The position numbers were made by a program, and so were the translations under genes. From the NCBI GenBank assembly GCA_036258195.1, contig DATAED010000058.1:1-19887 (forward strand): a stretch of DNA of 19,887 nt, in the 5' to 3' direction. Below, piece by piece: positions 12,741 to 19,887 of the stretch; the first letter of the stretch is position 1; every line of letters begins with the position of its first letter. Under the pieces are notes generated by a model. The model saw nothing but the letters and a program-made list of their open reading frames with translations, was not told the origin of the DNA and searched no databases. The DNA comes from JAKAIY01 sp036258195. GTDB lineage: Bacteria; Chloroflexota; Ktedonobacteria; Ktedonobacterales; JADMIN01.

Positions 12741-12780
12741 CCCCCTCCCCAACCACTCCCCCGCTGCGGCAGGAGAGGGG
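12741..12780. repeat. C-rich/G-rich intergenic hairpin repeat, degenerate copy
   Basis: CCCCTCCCC...CTCCCCCGC-TG-CGGCAGGAGAGGGG forms an imperfect hairpin between the convergent SDR and selB genes. It resembles the perfect CCCCCTCTCC..GGAGAGGGGG hairpin at 17826 and is probably the same dispersed intergenic family. It may also serve as a terminator for both genes. Confidence 0.5.
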
Positions 12781-12797
12781 CTTCTGGCTCGCGTCGC

Positions 12798-14792
12798 TCA
12801 GGGCTGAGTGTCGAGGCGGGCCTGCGCGGCGGCGGCCTCGCGCCCCAGCGTGCGGTCATCGCCGCGCCGCTCAGTGATGCGCTGGTCGTCGAGATAGTCG
12901 AAGATGGCCAGCATATATTTGCGCGTCGTGTTGAGCAGGTCGCGCGCCTGGGCCACCGTGATCGTCTCGTGGGCGCGCAGATGGGCCAGCACGCGGCGCG
13001 TCGCCTCGGCCAGCGCGGCTGGCTCCAGCAGGATGCCCTCGCCGACCTTCACCAACTCACCGCGATCGAGCAGCGCCTGTGTCAGCTCTGGCCCCAGCGC
13101 CTCCTCCGCCTCAGCGCGGGTGGGCGGCGCAAAGGGCGCGGCGCGGTAGCGCGCCAGCAGCGCGTCGATCTGGGCGCGCTGGGCCGCAGTAGGCTCGGCA
13201 CGATGCGCAGGCAGCCGCAGCCAGCCGCCACGCTCAGCGCCACCCGCCCCCGCCACACGCGCCTCAGCCAGCGCGCCCTCCGCCAGCAGCGTTGTCGTCA
13301 CCTCCGCCGCCTCGCGCGGGGCCACACCCAGGCGCGCGCGCCACTCCTCGCGCGGCATGCCGGGTCGCAGCGGATAGCGCGTGTGATAGGCGGCAAGGGT
13401 CGTATCGCTGGCCTCGCGCAGCCGCCGCCACGCGCTCTCGGCGTACCACAGCGCGCCCAGCCGCCGCGCCTGTTCGCGCGCCAGCAGATCGGCCAGCGCC
13501 GCCGCAACCTCCTCGGCGGGTAGCCCTGTCACACGGATCAGGTCAGCCTCGCTCTGACCCGCGAATGCGCCGCTGCGACTAGCTTTGGGCGCGGGCGGCG
13601 CGGCGGTGGACGCGCCCGCCCGCGCATCGCCACGCAGGGCCGCCAGGATCAACTCGGCGGGGTCGCCACGCGCCAGCAGTTCGAGGCGCGCGAGCACCCC
13701 AGGATCATGCCGACGATGGCGGCGCGCCAGCGGCTCGACCACCACCCCACCGCCGACCGTCTCACTGGGTGATGGCGTCCGCACGATGAAGCGATCACCG
13801 CGCGCGGCGACGAAAGGCCGCGTCAGCCGCAACTGCGCCCAGCCCGCTTCCCCCGGCGCCAGCTCAGGGACATCCAGCAGTGCGACGCGCGCCTGCGCCT
13901 CGGAGGCGCCGAGGTAGAGATCGAGCAGCGAGCCGTGGGCGATGGGGCGCAGCGCGGCGGGCAGCGCCTCCAGCCGCACATCAAGCGTGCGGGTCGTGCG
14001 CAGGCGTCCCGGCAGCGTCAGCGTGTCGCCGCGCGCGAGGTCGCTCTTCTCCACACCCGCCAGATTGACGGCCAGCCGCGCGCCCGGCTCACCGCGCTCC
14101 ACCTTGCGCTTGTGCGCCTGCAAGCCACGGATGCGCGCGCGCCGCCCCGATGGCAGCGCCTCGACCTCCTGGCCGAGCGCCAGCGCGCCATCGGCCAGCG
14201 CGCCCGTCACCACCACGCCGAAGCCGGTGATGGTAAAGACGCGATCTACTGGCAGGCGCGGGCGCCCCAGATCGCGCCGCGCCGGCGCCTGATCGAGCGC
14301 GGTGTCGAGCGCGGCCAGCAGCTCGGGCAGCCCGGCGCCCGTCACGGCGGAGCAGGCGATGATGGGCGCGCCCGCCAGCGTGGTCGGCGCGAGCACCTCG
14401 GCGACCTCCTCGCGCACCAGCTCTAGCCAGTCTGGCTCAACCAGGTCGGCCTTATTCAGCGCGACGACGCCGCTCTGCACGCGCAAGAGGTCAAGGATGG
14501 CCAGATGCTCAGCTGTCTGCGGCATGACGCCCTCATCGGCGGCGATCACCAGCAGCGCGACATCCAGGCTGCCGACGCCCGCCAGCATATTCTTGATGAA
14601 GGCTTCGTGGCCCGGCACATCGACCACGCTGACCTCGCGCCCACTGGGCAGTGTGAGCCACGCGAAGCCGAGGTCGATGGTCATGCCGCGGGCTTTTTCT
14701 TCGGCGAGGCGGTCGGGGTCGATGCCAGTGAGGGCAGTAACGAGCGTGGATTTGCCATGATCCACATGCCCCGCGACACCGATGAGACTCAT
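12798..14792 (-). CDS. selB: Selenocysteine-specific translation elongation factor SelB
   Basis: A 664-residue translational GTPase. The N-terminal G domain shows G1 AGHVDHGKS (7-15), the switch region EEKARGMTIDLGFAW typical of SelB, G3 DVPGHEAFIKNML and G4 NKADLV. Elongation-factor-like domains II and III follow (GFGVVVTGAL, DRFIVRTPSPSETVGGG). The C-terminal half carries winged-helix repeats, ending with LLNTTRKYMLAIFDYLDDQR, the part that binds the SECIS element of selenoprotein mRNA. SelB delivers Sec-tRNA to UGA codons. ATG 14792 gives the family-like N-terminus MSLIGVAGHVDHGK; GTG 14810 would add six residues. selA, selD and selC are not in the window. It stands alone, with the SDR convergent at its 3' end. 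Confidence 0.96.
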   Translation of the reverse strand: MSLIGVAGHVDHGKSTLVTALTGIDPDRLAEEKARGMTIDLGFAWLTLPSGREVSVVDVPGHEAFIKNMLAGVGSLDVALLVIAADEGVMPQTAEHLAILDLLRVQSGVVALNKADLVEPDWLELVREEVAEVLAPTTLAGAPIIACSAVTGAGLPELLAALDTALDQAPARRDLGRPRLPVDRVFTITGFGVVVTGALADGALALGQEVEALPSGRRARIRGLQAHKRKVERGEPGARLAVNLAGVEKSDLARGDTLTLPGRLRTTRTLDVRLEALPAALRPIAHGSLLDLYLGASEAQARVALLDVPELAPGEAGWAQLRLTRPFVAARGDRFIVRTPSPSETVGGGVVVEPLARRHRRHDPGVLARLELLARGDPAELILAALRGDARAGASTAAPPAPKASRSGAFAGQSEADLIRVTGLPAEEVAAALADLLAREQARRLGALWYAESAWRRLREASDTTLAAYHTRYPLRPGMPREEWRARLGVAPREAAEVTTTLLAEGALAEARVAGAGGAERGGWLRLPAHRAEPTAAQRAQIDALLARYRAAPFAPPTRAEAEEALGPELTQALLDRGELVKVGEGILLEPAALAEATRRVLAHLRAHETITVAQARDLLNTTRKYMLAIFDYLDDQRITERRGDDRTLGREAAAAQARLDTQP

Positions 14793-14919
14793 GCGAGCAG
14801 GCCCTGCCACTGGAATGCGACGGATGAATATGGGTGAAGGATGGCGAGCCAGCGCGGTTCGCCTGTGTTGTCGCAGTATAGCATCTGGCGAGAGGCGCGC
14901 GGCGGGAGAGGAACGATAG

Positions 14920-14949
14920 AGGGCCAGCCATGCAGCGATGGCTGGCCCT
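14920..14949 (-). terminator. Perfect 12-bp hairpin after the CsbD-like gene
   Basis: AGGGCCAGCCAT (14920-14931) and ATGGCTGGCCCT (14938-14949) form a perfect stem with a 6-base loop, 59 bases past the stop at 15008 and before selB. On the - strand it is followed by CTATCGTTCCTCT, a poor U-run, so termination may be partial. Confidence 0.65.
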
Positions 14950-15007
14950 TACCTCTTATGCTTGCTCTGGGATGGACGCCAGGCCCACCACCTGAGTCAA
15001 TCTGGCG

Positions 15008-15292
15008 CTAGTGGTCGCCGAGCACGTCGTCGCGCCGATCGTCGAGATCGTCGAGTCGGTCATCGGCGCTGCTCTGCACTCGCCCAACGACGTTCTCGGC
15101 GCTGCCTTGCACCTGCTTCATCTTGCCCTTCGCCTCGACATCATGCTGGTCGGTCAGCTTGCCCCAGCCCTCTTCGAGCTTGCCAGCGGCCTTGCGCATG
15201 TTGCCTTTGGCCTGATGCGAGGTTCCAGTTTCGCCGAGGTCACTGTCGGGTTCCAGATCGCGGTCACGATTCGTGTCGAAGTCGTCCTGCAT
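15008..15292 (-). CDS. CsbD-like stress response protein
   Basis: A 94-residue hydrophilic protein with the CsbD domain at about residues 28-72: KGNMRKAAGKLEEGWGKLT, then KGKMKQVQGSAENVVGRV. CsbD proteins are small, charged, stress-induced (general stress or osmotic) proteins of unknown biochemical role. The N-terminus (1-25) is Asp/Arg-rich, and the C-terminus (75-94) is again Asp/Arg-rich (DDRLDDLDDRRDD), longer and more charged than in the usual 60-70-residue family members. ATG 15292 follows AGGAGAGG. A long upstream extension in frame is rejected because it lacks family similarity. A hairpin terminator follows. Confidence 0.9.
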   Translation of the reverse strand: MQDDFDTNRDRDLEPDSDLGETGTSHQAKGNMRKAAGKLEEGWGKLTDQHDVEAKGKMKQVQGSAENVVGRVQSSADDRLDDLDDRRDDVLGDH

Positions 15293-15886
15293 GGAGATCC
15301 TCTCCTCATCCTTGCTATCACCGCGTGGCGCAGCGGCGCGCTGTGCGGCCTCGTCGCGCTGATCCGCGCGACACAACCCGATTCTAGCGCAACTTGCGCG
15401 CCACCCTGCAGGAGGAGCGCTCACGCGAAGGGAGACGACAGGCGCGATAGCCCGCTCTATTGCTACTTGTCACTGTCCATCAAGGGTCAGCGGGAGGGTT
15501 CTGTGGTATGCTGCAAGCGCCGACACGACGAGCGGCGGCAAAGGGTGTCTTTCAGGAGCAGGTGCGATGCTTCCGGCAGGCTATTACTACAGCGCACGCG
15601 CGCTGAAGGGCAGCGATGTGTTCGCGAGGCCTGGCCGTACTGCGCCCAAATGCAGCTTGCTTGCTCGGCCTCTGAACGACGGTGGCGGCGCCACTGCCTG
15701 ACCAGAGTAGTTCAGCATCCGATATCAGAAGATGGTCGGATTCGAGCGGCGGTCGTGGGCCAGCGCGAGGGCCTGCGACCGCCTCGCCGTTTGCGCCGTT
15801 CGTGCTCCGCGCGCCGCCCAGCGAGATGAAGCGAGCCGCCCGCCGCCTGCGCTTCCCGCGCCTCCCGCATGGACAGGAGGTTCCTC
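15293..15886. other. 594-base gap between the CsbD-like gene and the ABC-F gene, no confident gene
   Basis: This gap must hold the promoters of the divergent csbD-like and ABC-F genes. The only promoter-like feature I see for the + strand is an extended -10 box, TGGTATGCT (15504-15512), with no good -35. A 44-codon ORF (15567-15701) is listed separately. Open frames crossing the region lack family similarity and normal codon use. The unusually long leader before the ABC-F start could carry regulation. Confidence 0.4.
15567..15701 (+). CDS. 44-codon short ORF upstream of the ABC-F gene (possible leader peptide or remnant)
   Basis: ATG 15567 is preceded 8 bases upstream by AGGAG and opens a 44-residue ORF beginning MLPAGYYYSARALKGSDVF. 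ABC-F genes are often controlled by short upstream ORFs through ribosome stalling, which makes a leader role possible. The beginning also faintly recalls the start of PRC-barrel proteins (A-L-x-G-S-D-V), so a decayed gene is an alternative. The stop lies 185 bases before the ABC-F ATG. Real coding is uncertain. Confidence 0.25.
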   Translation: MLPAGYYYSARALKGSDVFARPGRTAPKCSLLARPLNDGGGATA

Positions 15887-17527
15887 ATGATCGTGCTCAA
15901 CGCGCACGGCGTCACAAAATCGTATGGCGGTTCGCTGGTCTTGCAGCAGCTCGATCTGGTCGTGCAGCACGACGCGCGGTTAGGGCTGATCGGCCCCAAC
16001 GGCGCCGGAAAATCGACCCTGCTGCGGCTGCTCGCTGGGCTGGATGACGACTATAGCGGCGAGATCAGCCGCCAGCGCGACCTGCGCGTCGCCTACCTTG
16101 AGCAGCGCATCGCCGACGACGAGCGCTCGCCGCTGCAGCTGGCGCTGGCCAGTCGCCCCGATCTGGCCGCCATCGAGGAGGAGCTGGCGGGCGTAGAGGC
16201 CGATCTGGCGCGCCCGGAGGTCATCGCCGACCTGCGCCGCATCGAGCGCGTCATGGCGCGGCAGGAGCGGCTGCTCAAGCGCTACGACGAGCTGGGCGGC
16301 GCCGGATACGCCGGTGAGGCGCGCCGCCATCTGCTCGACGTGGGGCTGCCGGAGAGCGCCATCGATGCGCCCATCAGCGCGCTCAGCGGCGGGCAGCGCA
16401 AGCTCGCCGCGCTGGCCATCTGCATGGCGCAGCGTCCCGATGTCCTGCTGCTGGACGAGCCGGAGACGCACCTCGATCTGGATGGCCGCGCGCGCCTCGA
16501 ACAGGCCGTCGGCGAGTTCGCGGGCGCCGTCATCATCGTCTCACACGACCGCTACCTGCTCGACGAGACGGTGACGGAGATCGCTGAGCTGGACAAGGGC
16601 GTAGTGACGCTGTGGCCCGGCGCCTACTCCGCGTATACCGTGGCGCGCGAGCTGGCGCTGCAACGCCAGCAGGCGCTCTACACCGCTCAGCAGAAAGAGA
16701 TCGCCCGCCTGGAGGAGGCCATCGCGCGGTTCAAGCTGTGGGCCAGCATTGTCGTCAATGAGCGCCACATCAAGCAGGCGCGCAACAAGCAGCGCCAGAT
16801 CGACCGCATGGAGAAGATCGAGCGCCCAGTCTTGCAGCGCCGCCGCATGGCGCTGGCCCTGCGCGCCCACGAGCGCAGCGGCCAGCGCGTGGCCGAGCTG
16901 AGCGACGCCAGCGTCGTCTTTGGCGAGCGCATCGTGCTGCTGGGGGTCGAGCTGCTGGTGCGGCGTGGCGAGCGCATCGGCGTGGTCGGGCCAAATGGCG
17001 CGGGCAAGAGCGTGCTGCTGCGGGCGCTGCTGGGCGCGCAGCAGCTGGATGGGGGCGAGCGCAGGCTGGGGCCGAGCGTGCGCGCAGGCTACTTCGCGCA
17101 GGGCGAGGAGACGCTCGACCCGCAGAAGACGCCCATCGAGATCGTGCGCGAGCTAAAGCCGGGCTACGAGAACCAGGCGATGGCGCAGCTTGGCCGCTTC
17201 CTCTTCACCTATGAGCAGGCGCGCCAGCCCGCAGGCAAGCTGAGCGGTGGCGAGCGCAGCCGCCTGCAACTGCTGCTGCTGATGCTGGGCGGGGCCAATC
17301 TGCTGGCGCTGGACGAGCCGACCAACCACCTCGACATCGAATCGTGCGAGGCGCTGGAGGCCGCGCTGGAGTCCTACGATGGCACGGTCATCGCCGTCTC
17401 GCACGACCGCTACTTCCTCGACCGCATCGCCGACCGCATCCTGGAGGTGCGCGATGGCGAGGTCTTCAGTTATGAGGGCGGCTACAGCGAGTGGCGCGAG
17501 CGCAGGGAGGCGGCTACTCCAGCGTGA
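15887..17527 (+). CDS. ABC-F family ATPase (ribosome-associated type)
   Basis: A 546-residue soluble protein with two ABC domains and no membrane segment. Domain 1 has Walker A GPNGAGKST (36-44), signature LSGGQRKLAALA and Walker B LLLDEPETHLD. Domain 2 has Walker A GPNGAGKSV, signature LSGGERSRLQLL and Walker B LALDEPTNHLD; both are followed by SHDRY switch motifs. The charged helical linker (LARLEEAI..KQARNKQRQIDRMEKIERP) is the P-site tRNA interaction motif region. ABC-F proteins bind the ribosomal E site and rescue or tune stalled ribosomes; some give antibiotic protection. The subtype is not clear. The first Walker B is DEPETHLD rather than the usual DEPTNHLD. ATG 15887 lies 6 bases after CAGGAGG. 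The 3' end overlaps the convergent DUF503 gene by 14 bases. Confidence 0.95.
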   Translation: MIVLNAHGVTKSYGGSLVLQQLDLVVQHDARLGLIGPNGAGKSTLLRLLAGLDDDYSGEISRQRDLRVAYLEQRIADDERSPLQLALASRPDLAAIEEELAGVEADLARPEVIADLRRIERVMARQERLLKRYDELGGAGYAGEARRHLLDVGLPESAIDAPISALSGGQRKLAALAICMAQRPDVLLLDEPETHLDLDGRARLEQAVGEFAGAVIIVSHDRYLLDETVTEIAELDKGVVTLWPGAYSAYTVARELALQRQQALYTAQQKEIARLEEAIARFKLWASIVVNERHIKQARNKQRQIDRMEKIERPVLQRRRMALALRAHERSGQRVAELSDASVVFGERIVLLGVELLVRRGERIGVVGPNGAGKSVLLRALLGAQQLDGGERRLGPSVRAGYFAQGEETLDPQKTPIEIVRELKPGYENQAMAQLGRFLFTYEQARQPAGKLSGGERSRLQLLLLMLGGANLLALDEPTNHLDIESCEALEAALESYDGTVIAVSHDRYFLDRIADRILEVRDGEVFSYEGGYSEWRERREAATPA

Positions 17528-17807
17528 TCGTCTCTGTCACGACATCCGAGATTTCGAGGTCGGGGCGCGTCTGCTCGATGTACTGGATGGCGCGCTCCAC
17601 AACCTCTTGCGCGTGCTTGGCCTCGCCACTGACACAGGCGATGCCCAGCCGCGCCAGATTCCAGCTCGTCAGCTCGCCCACCTCGGCGGCGGAGACCTCG
17701 AACTTGTCCCGCAGCCGCGCCAGCACAGAGCGCGTCACCTGTCGCTTGTCCTTCAGCGAATTACTCTCGAAGAGGTGTATCGTCACCCGCGCCGCAGCTA
17801 CATACAT
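17514..17807 (-). CDS. ylxP: DUF503 / YlxP-like protein
   Basis: A 97-residue protein matching the DUF503 family along its length: VTIHLFESNSLKDKRQVTRS, LRDKFEVSAAEV, WNLARLGIACVSG and ERAIQYIEQ. The family is a small alpha/beta fold of unknown biochemical role, usually encoded in the nusA-infB-rbfA-truB ribosome/translation cluster. Here truB begins about 1.9 kb away on the other strand, with two unrelated genes between. ATG 17807 has AGGAG 8 bases upstream. The gene is downstream of the EamA gene (62-base gap holding a hairpin), so both may be co-transcribed. Confidence 0.92.
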   Translation of the reverse strand: MYVAAARVTIHLFESNSLKDKRQVTRSVLARLRDKFEVSAAEVGELTSWNLARLGIACVSGEAKHAQEVVERAIQYIEQTRPDLEISDVVTETITLE

Positions 17808-17825
17808 ACTGCTATCTCCTATGCT

Positions 17826-17850
17826 CCCCCTCTCCTCGCGGGAGAGGGGG
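17826..17850. repeat. Perfect C-rich/G-rich hairpin repeat between EamA and DUF503 genes
   Basis: CCCCCTCTCC-TCGCG-GGAGAGGGGG, a 10-bp perfect stem with a 5-base loop, followed by CTGGGGGGTGAGG. The form is like a dispersed intergenic repeat found in some high-GC genomes; a degenerate copy lies at 12741. On the - strand it ends just 6 bases before the DUF503 ribosome site, so it could affect that gene's translation. Confidence 0.7.
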
Positions 17851-17869
17851 CTGGGGGGTGAGGTTCCGG

Positions 17870-18895
17870 CTACGGCGCCGACTCGCCCAGCTCTACCAGC
17901 GTCTCGCCAAGGTCGGGCTTGCTGGCTGCTGCAACGCGGCGCGGGCGCTCCTGGCGCATCACCAGCAGCAGGCTGGCGAAGATCAGGCCGCCGCCCAGCC
18001 ACGTCGCCCAGGTGAGTGTGTCGCCCAGCAGCCAGACCCCCAGCGCCGCGCCCAGCAGCGGCTGGATGAAGAGCATCGGCGCGGCGGTCGAGGCATCGAC
18101 CACGGCCAGCGCGCGGAACCACAGCCAGTAGCCCAGCACCGTCGCCACCAGCGCCATGTAGCCCACGCCCAGCCAGCCTGCCAGCGACAGATGCGGCATG
18201 CCCAGCGCGATCAGCGAGACGGCGCCCGCCGGAATCCACACCGCCAGGCCACCCGTCAGCGTGGCAGCGACGAAGAGCAGCGGCGGTATCTGCGCCAGCG
18301 TGCGCTTGCCCAGGATGGTATAGCCTGCTTCGAGCAGCAGCGAGAAGATCACCAGCACATCGCCCAGGATGCGTCCGCCGCCTGCCGCGCCGCCCAGGTT
18401 GGGCGCGAAGCCGCGCTCGACGATCAGATAGACGCCCACCATGCCGACGACCAGCGCCACCACACGCGCCGTGGTCGCCTTCTCGCGCAGCAGCGTCCAC
18501 GAGAGCAGCGCCGTGAAGAGCGATTCGGTGGAGATCAGCAGCGCCACATCGGAGGCGGTGGAGAGCGCCAGCCCGAAGTATTCGAAGGCTTTGTTGGCCA
18601 CGAAGCCCAGCAGCGCCAGCCCGGCCAGCGTCAGCAGCGCGCGGCGGTCGCGCGGGATGCTGCGCCAGCCCCGCAGCAGCACCGGCGATAACACCAGCGC
18701 GGCGATCAGGAAGCGCAGAGCGTTCAGCTCGACGGGGTTGAGGTCGCGCAGGGCAATCTTGCCTGCGGTGTAGGTGCCAGCCCACAGCGCATTGGCCACC
18801 ATCAGCGTCAGCAGCGCGCCCCGCCGCGACTGGCCAAAGCGCCCGAATGCGCTCAGCCAGCCGCGCTCACTCGCCTCACCCACGCCCGTCGTCAT
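17870..18895 (-). CDS. EamA/DMT-family transporter
   Basis: A 341-residue integral membrane protein with about ten hydrophobic helices in two homologous EamA halves of five. Recognisable parts are ANALWAGTYTAGKIAL, NALRFLIAALVLSPVLL, GLALLGFVANKAFEYFGL, LISTESLFTALLSW and, in the second half, GLAVWIPAGAV, ALVATVLGYWLWFRAL and FIQPLLGAALGVWLLGD. Members export metabolites or amino acids; the substrate cannot be read. ATG 18895 follows AGAGGAG. A possible -10 box (TACAAT, 18940-18935 on the - strand) lies 40 bases upstream, without a clear -35. The gene is upstream of the DUF503 gene on the same strand. The cytoplasmic N-terminus is about 27 residues. Confidence 0.93.
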   Translation of the reverse strand: MTTGVGEASERGWLSAFGRFGQSRRGALLTLMVANALWAGTYTAGKIALRDLNPVELNALRFLIAALVLSPVLLRGWRSIPRDRRALLTLAGLALLGFVANKAFEYFGLALSTASDVALLISTESLFTALLSWTLLREKATTARVVALVVGMVGVYLIVERGFAPNLGGAAGGGRILGDVLVIFSLLLEAGYTILGKRTLAQIPPLLFVAATLTGGLAVWIPAGAVSLIALGMPHLSLAGWLGVGYMALVATVLGYWLWFRALAVVDASTAAPMLFIQPLLGAALGVWLLGDTLTWATWLGGGLIFASLLLVMRQERPRRVAAASKPDLGETLVELGESAP

Positions 18896-18953
18896 GCCTG
18901 CTCCTCTGGCTCCATTAGCGCGCCCCGAATTGCTATTGTAGCCGATGGGAGCT

Positions 18954-18994
18954 GGCGCCTGCTGTAGCGTGGCTGGCAGTCCGGGGCAGGCGCC
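18954..18994 (-). terminator. Inverted repeat between the DinB-like and EamA genes
   Basis: GGCGCCTGC (18954-18962) and GCAGGCGCC (18986-18994) pair perfectly around a 23-base loop, 26 bases past the DinB-like stop at 19020. No U-run follows; termination is possible but weakly supported. Confidence 0.4.
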
Positions 18995-19019
18995 GACAGC
19001 GGTTCGCCCTCCGCCTTCG

Positions 19020-19520
19020 TCAGATGTCCAGGCCCATCAGGCCGTGGGAGCCGAGGATCAGCGAGATCTCGCCGCCATGGTGCAGCTCGTGCTCGATCAG
19101 ATGCCAGATGACCCACTGGCGGGTGAAGACCTCTGGCTCGCCCGGCGCGGGCGCGCTATTGGGGACGGTCTGCGCCAGATCGGCGAGCGTCCATGCGCCC
19201 AGCGCATCCCACAGCGCGCCCCATGACGCGCGCAGTCCTTCCACCAGCTCGGCGGCGGCCCGCTCCGGCGCGCCTTTGTCGTCCCAGGCGCCCAGCGCGA
19301 GCAGCGCGTCGCCACCCAGCCCCAGTTCATAGTGACACCAGCGCGCCTGTGCGCCGATGACATGGCGGCAGTTCTCGCCCACACTGCGCAAGTGTGGAGC
19401 AGTTCGGAAGCCCAGCTGATCGATGGTCAGCGAGCTGATGGCCTCGATGAGGCGCTCGTGATACGTCTCCCAGCCCAGATAGACAGCGCGCGCGTTGGTG
19501 ATGCTCTCAGCCAAATGCAT
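19020..19520 (-). CDS. DinB-like metal-binding protein
   Basis: A 166-residue four-helix-bundle protein of the DinB/YfiT-like superfamily. Helix 1 holds YLGWETYHERLIEAISSL. The first metal ligand is likely His in NCRHVIGAQARW (about residue 50). The C-terminal ligand pair is in WHLIEHELHHGGEI, the family's H-x-x-x-H...H region. Members bind Zn or Ni, and many use bacillithiol or mycothiol as thiol cofactor in detoxification; the substrate here is unknown. I prefer ATG 19520 because it gives a family-length protein. Its ribosome site is poor (GAGG directly before it), and an upstream in-frame ATG exists without similarity. It is divergent from truB. Confidence 0.83.
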   Translation of the reverse strand: MHLAESITNARAVYLGWETYHERLIEAISSLTIDQLGFRTAPHLRSVGENCRHVIGAQARWCHYELGLGGDALLALGAWDDKGAPERAAAELVEGLRASWGALWDALGAWTLADLAQTVPNSAPAPGEPEVFTRQWVIWHLIEHELHHGGEISLILGSHGLMGLDI

Positions 19521-19627
19521 ACCTCGTGTTCTATGCGTTCTCGACGTCTCTGGCCAGTCGCTCTGGCGTTCAGGCATGATATGCGACGCGCACGCGCCGC
19601 CGCAAGTCAATCTGGGCGTCCACGCGG

Positions 19628-19633
19628 TATGAT
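19628..19633 (+). promoter_or_regulatory. Possible -10 box for truB
   Basis: TATGAT (19628-19633) matches the -10 consensus at 5 of 6, 62 bases before the truB ATG. I see no good -35 box at 16-18 bases upstream, so support is weak. Confidence 0.3.
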
Positions 19634-19695
19634 GCGCTGCGGGGCGACCAGAAGGGACGAGAGCAGGCGAGCGCGAGAGAAGGTGGGCAGCGCGT

Positions 19696-19887
19696 ATGGA
19701 TGGCATCTTCGTCATCGACAAGGGCGAAGGGCTGACCTCGCATGATGTCGTGGCGCGTGTGCGGCGGTTGGCCCACCAGAAGCGGGTAGGGCATGCTGGC
19801 ACGCTCGACCCCGCCGCCACGGGCGTGCTGCCCATCCTGCTGGGGCAGGCGACGCGCGTGGCGGAATATCTGAGCGCGAGCGGCAAG
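19696..19887 (+). CDS. truB: tRNA pseudouridine synthase B (TruB), N-terminal part, cut by window edge
   Basis: The first 64 codons of TruB. The N-terminal signature is complete: GIFVIDKGEGLTSHDVVARV, then KRVGHAGTLDPAATGVLPILLGQATR. The catalytic aspartate is the D of GTLDP (residue 38). TruB makes pseudouridine 55 in the T loop of tRNAs. The ATG at 19696 lies after GAAGGTGG, about 10 bases away. The gene continues beyond the window. It stands divergent from the DinB-like gene, not directly behind rbfA as in many genomes. Confidence 0.95.
   Translation, partial: MDGIFVIDKGEGLTSHDVVARVRRLAHQKRVGHAGTLDPAATGVLPILLGQATRVAEYLSASGK

Noticed and set aside
12714..13523. A 269-codon + strand ORF opposite selB
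   Set aside because: SelB is unmistakable on the other strand; the + frame is Arg/Ala/Gln-rich, typical of an antisense frame.
15011..15829. A 272-codon + strand ORF running through the CsbD-like gene and the gap before the ABC-F gene
   Set aside because: The first half is the complement of the CsbD-like gene; the second half has no family similarity, no ribosome site and irregular codon use.
17858..18691. A 277-codon + strand ORF opposite the EamA gene
   Set aside because: Arg/Gln/His-rich antisense frame. The - strand encodes a transporter with about ten membrane helices.

Overview
The window is high-GC bacterial DNA (a 60-base line in the ordinary regions reaches 47/60 G+C). It has tightly packed operons, many overlapping stop/start codons and clear Shine-Dalgarno sites. 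I cannot name the organism. A gas-vesicle cluster with the L-S-K-J type gene set, selB, an ylxP-type DUF503 gene, truB and CCCCTCTCC..GGAGAGGGG intergenic hairpins would suit a Chloroflexota (Ktedonobacteria/Thermomicrobia-like) genome, with Actinomycetota as the alternative. That placement is an inference, not a result.

Region 1 (1-2950, + strand) is the distal part of a gas-vesicle (gvp) operon: a GvpF/L cut by the window edge, a GvpS-like GvpA-family protein, a second GvpF/L, a small TPR-like protein, GvpK, and a GvpJ-like GvpA-family protein with a long Pro/Gln tail. Several genes overlap by 4-8 bases, so translation is probably coupled. The main shell protein GvpA, GvpN and GvpG are not visible and would lie upstream if present.

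Region 2 (2951-7620) is the unusual part. A J-domain protein and a highly repetitive Met/Pro/Gln plus Gly-11-mer protein are on the - strand. Divergent from them is a + strand set: a Gln-rich helical protein, a second helical protein with a Lys/Glu/Asp repeat tail, and a small coupled protein interrupted by an in-frame amber codon. The two large + strand proteins share a short repeated motif ([QK]QI..A[ILM].P). I recognise none of these four as a known family. Position, repeats and amphipathic or hydrophobic segments make them candidates for a gas-vesicle accessory or surface-coat module, but this is a hypothesis.

Region 3 (7620-9975) holds a strong hairpin terminator, a tRNA-Asp(GTC) gene with its own promoter, and a 3-hydroxybenzoate 4-monooxygenase (MobA-like) gene of clearly lower GC. 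The latter has a good sigma-70-type promoter overlapped by a palindrome, and looks horizontally acquired.

Region 4 (10095-12740) carries a SAM methyltransferase, an NmrA-type NAD(P)-binding protein with a textbook TetR-family operator in front of it, and a classical short-chain dehydrogenase whose usual tetrad asparagine is glycine.

Region 5 (12798-19887) is housekeeping-like: selB, a CsbD-like stress protein, an ABC-F ATPase, a DUF503/YlxP-like protein, an EamA/DMT transporter, a DinB-like protein and the first 64 codons of truB.
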